Origin: Deltaproteobacteria bacterium
Lineage (GTDB): Bacteria > Desulfobacterota > Desulfuromonadia > Desulfuromonadales > BM103
DNA length: 29,619 bases
Direction of reading: 5' to 3'
Assembly (NCBI GenBank): GCA_024636215.1
Contig: JAGXHL010000064.1
Span: 1-29,619, forward strand
The position numbers were made by a program, and so were the translations under genes. Each line of letters begins with the position of its first letter. Within the stretch, counting starts at the first letter, position 1. A model generated the notes under the pieces. The model saw nothing but the letters and a program-made list of their open reading frames with translations. It had not been told where the DNA came from and ran no database searches. This document shows, piece by piece, positions 24,631-29,619 of this stretch.

Positions 24631-24673
24631 CCACCAAGGTGGCACAGCCCTTGTCTTAGTGCTGTAACAGCAC
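24631..24673 (-). promoter_or_regulatory. Two palindromes upstream of the rhuM operon (candidate operator region)
   Basis: CCACC-AA-GGTGG (24631-24642) and GTGCTGT-A-ACAGCAC (24659-24673) are perfect inverted repeats lying 30 to 72 bases before the first start codon. On the minus strand the second lies between a TTGCAA and a weak ACTAAG box spaced by 17 bases, a position suited to repression. The promoter assignment is tentative. Confidence 0.45.
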
Positions 24674-24679
24674 ACTGTT

Positions 24680-24699
24680 GCAAGCCGTGTCACAAGTTT
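24680..24699 (+). repeat. Right copy of the imperfect 20-bp direct repeat bracketing the rhuM operon
   Basis: It matches 20987-21006 at 17 of 20 positions and lies between the operon's palindromes and the fic remnant. Together the copies enclose the five-gene operon. Confidence 0.4.
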
Positions 24700-24707
24700 G
24701 TCGCGAG

Positions 24708-24999
24708 TTATCCACCGCCGTGCCGGGCTATCACCTGGCGGCCCTTGTCGGTCAGCCGGTATTTCTGCTTGCTGCTGCGCGGCTTGTCGGGAATGGTCAT
24801 TTCAATCAGCCCGGCATCCAGAGCCGGGAGCAGATAGGCCTTGCGGAAATGCTCATCATCTTTCAGCCCGAGCGCCTCTTTGAGCTGTTGCCGGGTCATC
24901 TCTCCGGCAAGAACAGAGAGCAGTCGAACTTCCGGGGTAACTTCCGGGGTCGAGCTGGTCACCGTATCCAGAATCATCCGCAGCATGAAAATATGCCAT
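24708..24999 (-). pseudogene. C-terminal remnant of a second Fic-type protein
   Basis: An intact frame from 24986 would give 92 residues, but the content is that of the end of a larger protein. HIFMLRMILDTV resembles the last helix of a Fic domain. It is followed by the linker TPEVTPEV and a winged helix (GEMTRQQLKEALGLKDDEHFRKAYLLP, then GLIEMTIPDKPRSSKQKYRLT) that is the standard Fic-like C-terminal domain, also found at the end of some AlbA-type ATP-binding proteins. The HPFxDGNGRxGR catalytic region is missing. The reading frame enters the left terminal repeat of the transposase unit at 25000 and meets a stop there, so the 5' part was lost at the insertion. Residual expression as a DNA-binding fragment is possible. 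Confidence 0.65.
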
Positions 25000-26044
25000 A
25001 GGGGTCAGCCCTTGAAAGCGGAATTATTTCCCAGGAGATTCTTTACGCGACCCCGCAGCTCCTTGTCGTCTGCCATCAACCTTGAAAAGTTTTGCGTAAT
25101 TTTGGTAACCGCCGAATAACTGATGCAGCCAAATAGTTCGCCGATCTCTGTATTCGTGGCCCCGGTATATTTTTTCAGCAGATAAACCCCTGCGTTTCTT
25201 GCCTCGCTCCGCTTGTTCCCGGAAATTTCTTCCATGCCAACCGCGTAATGTTCGCACAGTGCAGATATGATCTCATCAACACCGACTATTGCACGCAGGG
25301 TTTTGCGATGGGATACTTCCACTCTTTCCATAGGTTCTTTTTCCAAACGAGACAACACTTCACGGATAAAACCCTCACCGCCAAGCATCATCCCTCCGTA
25401 AACCTTCTCCAGTGGGCTTTTTAGCTCTACCCCCAGCGCGCTTTCCACAAATACTTTGTAGCGTTCTTCGCTATTTTCGCCGATCCCTGTCAGGAGACCG
25501 AGTATCATTTCAGTTGTAACTATCACTTCATTTTTGTCGAAAATATATGAACCATAGCTGCTATGCGGATATTCTTCCGGTTTCTCCACCATCTTTGCAC
25601 GAACCGGATTCAGATGCAGATACCGGCTCAATTCCAACAGATAGCTGTCTTTATCTACCAGGATGGCTTTATACCTTCCCTGAAACAGATGCCCGCTTCG
25701 TTTCCTCTTGATGTTGATGTAGGTTGTATAAGAACCGTTCAGAAAGTGCATGATCTTGCCCAGATTCCCGTCCGGCGTCTCGATGATCAGGTGGTAATGC
25801 GTCGACATAAGGACATACGCGTGGAGAAGAAACCCGTATTTAGACTCTCCTGCCGCAAGGAATTCCTTGAATTTCTGGAAGTCCCTTTTCGTAAAGAATA
25901 TCTTCCTCCGTTCGTTACCTCGCGCTGTTACGTGGTAGATAGCGCCTTCGTATTCTATCCGTAGCGGCCGCGCCATAGCTTGCCTCCTTTGGTGGTTTAC
26001 GGATAGGGCATATCGAATCTTTCCTTTTTCAAGGGCTGACCCCT
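25000..26044 (-). mobile_element. HUH-transposase unit with perfect 18-bp terminal inverted repeats
   Basis: The 1045-bp unit is bounded by AGGGGTCAGCCCTTGAAA (25000-25017) and its exact reverse complement (26027-26044). It encodes one Y1-type transposase, whose stop codon falls inside the left repeat. No target-site duplication is seen next to the ends, as expected for single-strand HUH transposition. Both flanks are truncated genes. Confidence 0.85.
25005..25976 (-). CDS. REP-associated-type Y1 (HUH) transposase
   Basis: The ATG at 25976 follows AAAGGAGG at six bases; the open frame extends upstream but has no signal there. The 323-residue protein starts MARPLRIEYEGAIYHVTARGN, the usual RAYT opening. 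The HUH pair is His60 and His62 in MSTHYHLIIETP, and the catalytic tyrosine is probably Tyr119 in LSRYLHLNPVRAKMV. The long C-terminal region ends in a DnaA/Trp-repressor-like helix-turn-helix (RNAGVYLLKKYTGATNTEIGELF), which is common in the longer members of this group. It cuts and joins single-stranded DNA at short repeats. All residues needed for activity appear intact. Confidence 0.93.
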   Translation of the reverse strand: MARPLRIEYEGAIYHVTARGNERRKIFFTKRDFQKFKEFLAAGESKYGFLLHAYVLMSTHYHLIIETPDGNLGKIMHFLNGSYTTYINIKRKRSGHLFQGRYKAILVDKDSYLLELSRYLHLNPVRAKMVEKPEEYPHSSYGSYIFDKNEVIVTTEMILGLLTGIGENSEERYKVFVESALGVELKSPLEKVYGGMMLGGEGFIREVLSRLEKEPMERVEVSHRKTLRAIVGVDEIISALCEHYAVGMEEISGNKRSEARNAGVYLLKKYTGATNTEIGELFGCISYSAVTKITQNFSRLMADDKELRGRVKNLLGNNSAFKG

Positions 26045-26976
26045 CCTTGCTTAAAGTTGTTCTTGTCATAAGGAAAGTCGAATTCAACGCCGTGGTCCCG
26101 CATTGCTACGGCTGAACTTTCACCCTCATTCAATTTAGCAAAATCACCCAGGTCACGGGTATTGTGCGGTCGAGCAACATGATTTAATAACGCACTAGAT
26201 CGTTCTATTTCGAGGACGTTGTAGAGGTAATTTTTTGCCGTAATATCATTGGTTCGCAAGTGTTTTTCCCGAAGGTGAAGGTCATAGTCGCTTTCGTTGC
26301 ATCCACTACCCGCCGAAAGTTTTGGCAGGTCACAAATAGCAGCACCAAGATTTGTAAAAGGTATGGCTCGTTGCGCTGGTTTTACCTTCGATGGGAAATA
26401 GTCAGGAAAGTCGTCTCGGGTACCAATAACAAGTTGACGACGTCGTTTTTGTGGTACACCCAGCGACCAGGCATCTTCAACCTGGCCATGGACACGGTAG
26501 CCAATTAACCGAGCTTCTGCTTGCACTCTGGCAAAGTACTGACCTCCGGCTGCTGATTTAATGCCGAGGACATTCTCCATAACAAAAACTTTTGGTTTGA
26601 AAAAAGCGATAAATCTCAAAAAATCTTGATACAGCACCCTTCTGGGATCTTCTTTTAAGCGCGCACCATGATTGGCGCCATCTCGTTTTCTTGCAGCAGA
26701 AAATCCTTGGCAAGGCGGGCCACCAACAATAACATCAACTCGAGTGGTACCGATCATTCCTGCTAATTCTTCTGGCGTAAACTTTGTCAGATCTCGTTGC
26801 AGGACATGGTCAACCTCAGGCAAATTGGTACGCAAAGTATCCACGGCATGCGGTTCAAAATCAACAGCGGCCAGGCATCTGAAGCCAGCCCTCAGCATTC
26901 CTAAAGTGAACCCACCACATCCGCTAAAGAGGTCAATGAAGGAATTCGTATACGGCATATCAGATATATTTTCCAT
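26029..26976 (-). pseudogene. C5 cytosine DNA methyltransferase, 3'-truncated by the transposase unit
   Basis: From the ATG at 26976 (GGGG upstream) the product would have 315 residues; alternative starts are at 27036 and 26958. Motif I FSGCGG (17-22), motif IV GGPPCQGF with nucleophile Cys89, motif VI ENV (134-136) and motif VIII QKRRR are present, as is most of the target-recognition region. Motifs IX and X, which close the fold and bind AdoMet, are missing. The frame reads ...DKNNFKQ and then runs into the terminal repeat, ending GGVSP. Related enzymes continue here with RYTRQHRDKPCSTIVAH-like sequence. It is therefore probably inactive. The region is AT-richer than its neighbours, indicating transfer. 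Confidence 0.82.
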
Positions 26977-27001
26977 ATTTCCCCATACACTCAATTTAAA
27001 A

Positions 27002-27014
27002 GTCACACTGTGAC
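27002..27014. promoter_or_regulatory. Palindrome upstream of the methyltransferase gene
   Basis: GTCACA-C-TGTGAC is a perfect inverted repeat 26 bases before the preferred start at 26976. Methyltransferase genes are often controlled by a palindrome near the promoter, through a C protein or the enzyme itself. The presence of the palindrome also argues against the start at 27036. Confidence 0.45.
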
Positions 27015-27036
27015 AGAAAAAGTCATATTGATGCAC

Positions 27037-27618
27037 AATGCCAGCAGAGACTTCGAGTATTACCAGAACAACCCTTTATGATTGGCATGCCACTCACCAG
27101 TTCATCACTTGTGCCTGGAGTTGACAAAACACGTTTCTATCCGTGGCATGTTCACATGCACTCGGTGCGACCCCAGTGAAGAAATTGTGTCAGGGCAAAA
27201 GCCAAGCACGCCACCGCCACTGAAATAACCGAAAAACATACCGTAAAGCAGCTAAAATCCGATTCGAACAAATCCTCGAATGGAAGTGCACCAATGTTCT
27301 CGTAGAACTTCAACCAACAAGTAGATTATGTGTAAAGGAAGGCAAAAGAAGCGCCCCCTCTTCATCAGATCATCAATATCACAGCATCCCGAAAGGGCCT
27401 GACAGTTACTCGACAGACTAGCAAATTTTCCGATATTCCAGAAGGAAAAAGGCAAGTTAACTTTGACAAAGTCTATTCATTGGCGAACAAAACTCAACCG
27501 AATCGCTGACCATTTTACCCAAAGAGAATAACCACCTTTATTAGTTGCCGGTTTTCCAGAAACTCCATACAGCGATTTCCAGAAACCAGGCGTTGGTTTC
27601 CCGGACAAACGACCCTCC
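27037..27618. other. AT-richer stretch without a convincing gene
   Basis: These 582 bases lie between the methyltransferase and the AlpA-type module. Only short frames without ribosome binding sites occur (e.g. 27252-27455 minus, 27477-27752 minus). One plus-strand stretch of about 65 codons without a stop (about 27227-27421) lacks a start codon. I saw no Vsr or restriction endonuclease motif, tRNA, or clear inverted repeat. It may hold decayed genes. Confidence 0.5.
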
Positions 27619-28020
27619 TTACGGGTTGAGCCTTCGGCCACGGCGGATCTCATAAGCCATGGCGCGGATCCGGTGCACCTGTTTCGTGCTGACGGGTGCG
27701 TTGAGGTAATGTTTAACTCGGGCGATAATGTCGCGGGCCTGGATGCGTTCACCTTCCCTGGCGTTGAGGTAGCAGGTCAGCACATAGCGTTCGACCCGGT
27801 TCAGTTCCGGTTTCCGGATCAGTTCTTCGCGTCGTGTCTGGGAAAATTCGGCCAGCGCCATGCGCAGAAACCATTCCCTGCGCCATATTTGACTGATCAT
27901 TGCCAGGCCACGCAAATCCATGTCAACAACCGGGTTACAGATAATCCCCTCGCGGCACATTTTCCACAGCAGCTTGGCTGGCAGGTTGGTGAGTTCAGCG
28001 GCAGCTTTCACATCTGTCAT
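27619..28020 (-). CDS. Unknown protein, third gene of AlpA-type module
   Basis: I do not recognise this 133-residue protein. It is helical and basic, with no signal peptide or membrane segment, and its C-terminus is strongly positive (RAMAYEIRRGRRLNP), which suggests nucleic acid binding. AGGAGA lies five bases before the ATG, and the start overlaps the stop of the upstream gene by four bases (ATGA). It is the last gene of a three-gene minus-strand operon typical of small integrative elements, but no integrase is in view. Confidence 0.78.
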   Translation of the reverse strand: MTDVKAAAELTNLPAKLLWKMCREGIICNPVVDMDLRGLAMISQIWRREWFLRMALAEFSQTRREELIRKPELNRVERYVLTCYLNAREGERIQARDIIARVKHYLNAPVSTKQVHRIRAMAYEIRRGRRLNP

Positions 28021-28988
28021 ATAATTCTCCTGGATGAAACCTGAGACTGTTGATGTTCCCAGGCCAGTGCTTTAGCGGTCGCGGTAATTGCCACCGCAGG
28101 CAGTTGAAGAGTCGGGTAGGCCTCTGTCACCAGTTCGGTAAACCTGCTGCGCTCGGCCGCAGGAAGCGATTGCCAATACCCATCAAGGCGGGCATCCTGT
28201 TGGGCAGCCTCCGCTTGCCGGTGCAGTTGAGCCTCTTGCTCCGCTCTATTCCTGGACTTCATAGTTTGGATTTTTACTTGTCGTTCTGCGACAGGCTCGT
28301 ACCAGCCTGGAATAACCAGGGCATTGCAGAGAGTCTGTAGATAACCGCCAGGATTACGAATTTCATCACGCTCCCGTCGCCAGGTTTCAGCTGCGATATC
28401 TGCCACCAGTAGAAGTAAGTTTTGCCCGTGGCGCTGTGCCAAAGCCTGCAGTTCTCGATCCGCGACAGAATTTAAAGGAGTTTCGTCCAGAACCCGGCGG
28501 ATCTCCTTTGTTGTTGTCTCTTCAAAATTTGATTCTTTTGTATGAATCTCTTTGGGTGTTCTTGTCGACACCATCTGGTACCCATTTGAACACCGGAGGG
28601 TAGTGTCGATTTGGCCACCTCCCCTGGTGTCGTTTTGAGCACCACGGGAAACAGGTTCGGCAGAGTGCTGAAAAATCTCATGCCAGAGAAAAATGTAAAC
28701 ATTTGTTGCCGGCGCACCATCATTGCGCCAGCGGCTGACAGATTTTATCAACCTGAATTCCTCCAGTTCCTTCACGGCCTTCATCGCACATCTGCGTTCC
28801 ACGCCGACTTCACGCGCCAGGCTGCGATAGCTGGGGAAGGCTTCCCCATTTTCACCGGCATACTGACAGAGTCGGCCAAAAACCAGCTTGGCCCTCGCAG
28901 ACAATTCGGGGCATCTCAGAACCGCGTTGGGGATAAAGCAGCCGTTGAACATCCGCCAGGGGTTGTAGGCATCTCCTGGGACCGGCAT
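28017..28988 (-). CDS. Helix-turn-helix protein of an integrative element
   Basis: The 323-residue protein has an N-terminal winged helix (about residues 25-85: LSARAKLVFGRLCQYAG, FPSYRSLAREVGVERRCAMKAVKELEEFRLI) of the type seen in plasmid and phage replication initiators. The C-terminal half is helical and rich in Gln, Ala and Arg. By analogy with similar loci it may start replication of the excised element, but no enzymatic motif is visible. Its ATG follows the upstream stop codon directly, with the GGAGGGGTAG before it serving as ribosome binding site. It overlaps the downstream gene by four bases. Confidence 0.82.
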   Translation of the reverse strand: MPVPGDAYNPWRMFNGCFIPNAVLRCPELSARAKLVFGRLCQYAGENGEAFPSYRSLAREVGVERRCAMKAVKELEEFRLIKSVSRWRNDGAPATNVYIFLWHEIFQHSAEPVSRGAQNDTRGGGQIDTTLRCSNGYQMVSTRTPKEIHTKESNFEETTTKEIRRVLDETPLNSVADRELQALAQRHGQNLLLLVADIAAETWRRERDEIRNPGGYLQTLCNALVIPGWYEPVAERQVKIQTMKSRNRAEQEAQLHRQAEAAQQDARLDGYWQSLPAAERSRFTELVTEAYPTLQLPAVAITATAKALAWEHQQSQVSSRRII

Positions 28989-29249
28989 CTACCCCTCCGT
29001 CGGCAACGCTTCCGCTTGTCCTTCAGGTTGATAGGTTCCGTCAATCAGCGCCCGGATATCCTCAACACGCCAGCAGGTCGTTCTGGGACCAAGTTTCTGT
29101 GGCGCTGGAAATCGCCCTGCCTTGCATCCAGCCCACCAGGAGCTTTTGGAAACGGGGATAAGTGGTGGAATCGGCGGATTCGCCTTGGGGGCACCGATGA
29201 TTTGACTCAGGCGCAGATAACCGGTTTCGGGGATGGGATTGTTGGCCAT
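28989..29249 (-). CDS. AlpA-family regulator (excisionase-like)
   Basis: The 86-residue protein shows the AlpA/prophage CP4-57 regulator pattern: GYLRLSQIIG, then PVSKSSWWAGCKAGRFPAPQKLGPRTTCWRVEDIRALI in outline, a MerR-like winged helix. AlpA-type proteins activate integrase or excision genes of integrated elements. A strong AAGGAGG lies upstream of the ATG. It is the first gene of a tight operon with the helix-turn-helix protein and the 133-residue unknown. Three operator-like copies of one motif lie upstream. The integrase expected in such elements must lie beyond the right edge or has been lost. Confidence 0.85.
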   Translation of the reverse strand: MANNPIPETGYLRLSQIIGAPKANPPIPPLIPVSKSSWWAGCKAGRFPAPQKLGPRTTCWRVEDIRALIDGTYQPEGQAEALPTEG

Positions 29250-29265
29250 AATTTTCCTCCTTCTT

Positions 29266-29388
29266 GGTTCAACATGGATAGCGACAAATCGTTTTTGCCT
29301 TTGCTGAACAAATGGGGAGGAGGGGAATGTGATTCCGGTCGAACATGGACGCAGAGCTCTGATCCTGGCTCTTAAAGTTCATGTTCGA
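29266..29388. promoter_or_regulatory. Repeated operator-like sites upstream of the AlpA-type gene
   Basis: GGTTCAACATGGA (29266-29278) and GGTCGAACATGGA (29337-29349) agree at 11 of 13 bases and are 71 bases apart. The second contains TCGAACATG, whose reverse complement CATGTTCGA occurs at 29380-29388. Three related half-sites around a regulator's promoter suggest binding by AlpA or a partner. No confident promoter boxes were found. The rest of 29250-29538 shows nothing else. Confidence 0.45.
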
Positions 29389-29538
29389 TCAGCTCGTAAA
29401 AGCCCGAATGAATAAGCCGTGGCACAAGCTGGAAGCGGTGACCGTTCCGGATTACAATGGAATTATTTCCAGACGGAATAACCCCCTGTGTCAGGATAGT
29501 TGTCGCCTCAAATTAAATCAACAGAGGAGACAACAAGG

Positions 29539-29619
29539 ATGTATTCAAAAGCCTTCCGCACACTGATCATTAAAAAGATGACATCGCCTAATCGGCCTGA
29601 TGTTGTTGCTCTGGCCGAG
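29539..29619 (+). CDS. Start of a probable transposase gene (3' end outside window)
   Basis: Only 27 codons are visible, reading MYSKAFRTLIIKKMTSPNRP and then DVVALAE. The pattern resembles the start of a helix-turn-helix transposase subunit, where VVALAEELG normally leads into the recognition helix. GAGGAG and AAGG precede the ATG at 29539. The short visible length makes this tentative. The left end of an insertion sequence would be expected between about 29450 and 29530, but no partner repeat is in view. Confidence 0.45.
   Translation, partial: MYSKAFRTLIIKKMTSPNRPDVVALAE

Noticed and set aside
24680..24699. Idea that the 20-bp repeats are the edges of a decayed Fic-type linker (PQVTPQVT-like codons near 21004-21030).
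   Set aside because: The coding-like phrase occurs on the plus strand on one side only and is too short to support.
28611..29375. Plus-strand open frame of 254 codons at the right end.
   Set aside because: It lies opposite the helix-turn-helix and AlpA-type genes and shows no protein family pattern.

Overview
The window looks like a chromosomal segment of a deltaproteobacterium of the Desulfuromonadales type (Geobacter, Desulfuromonas or Pelobacter relatives). The reasons are the Geobacter-style TPR protein at the left edge, the PilB/GspE ATPase, a Gram-negative outer-membrane LpxR-like barrel, CheW, and the moderate GC content of the core genes. This placement comes from gene content and remembered family resemblance; no search was run.

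Positions 1-7268 hold a run of minus-strand housekeeping genes with gaps of 45 to 128 bases. In transcription order they are a MaoC dehydratase, an isochorismatase-family hydrolase, a P-loop/DRTGG protein related to the N-terminus of phosphotransacetylase, a Gfo/Idh/MocA oxidoreductase, the pseudouridine synthase RluB with a clear intrinsic terminator, glucose-6-phosphate isomerase, and a long TPR protein with an acidic tail. That tail runs into a 15-bp tandem repeat at the window edge. Positions 7567-10251 hold a plus-strand pair: a pilus/secretion ATPase and a DUF4197 exported protein.

Positions 10251-10853 carry no convincing gene but are dense in structure: G-run tracts at both ends, several perfect hairpins, a palindrome of a type I recognise from many proteobacterial intergenic regions, and a possible three-way-junction RNA. 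Positions 10854-18280 return to core-like genes: a LysE exporter, CheW, an RdgC-like protein, an LpxR-like lipid A deacylase overlapping an unknown gene, an ABC-2 exporter pair and an EamA transporter.

From 18450 to the right end the window is mostly accessory DNA. A class II Fic gene with its own promoter and probable operators sits between two copies of a ~31-bp repeat, next to a calcium/sodium antiporter. Then follows a tight minus-strand operon of five genes (24601 to 21038): three unknowns, a pRiA4b ORF-3-like protein and RhuM. Successive genes overlap or nearly touch, two palindromes lie upstream, and imperfect 20-bp direct repeats flank the operon. I consider it the best candidate for an undescribed defence or stress system. 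A HUH (Y1, REP-associated-type) transposase unit with perfect 18-bp terminal inverted repeats (25000-26044) abuts two broken genes: the C-terminal remnant of a second Fic protein, and a C5 cytosine methyltransferase lacking its last motifs. The right end (27619-29249) is a three-gene module with an AlpA-like regulator, a helix-turn-helix protein and an unknown, with repeated operator-like sites upstream. The start of a probable transposase gene runs off the right edge.
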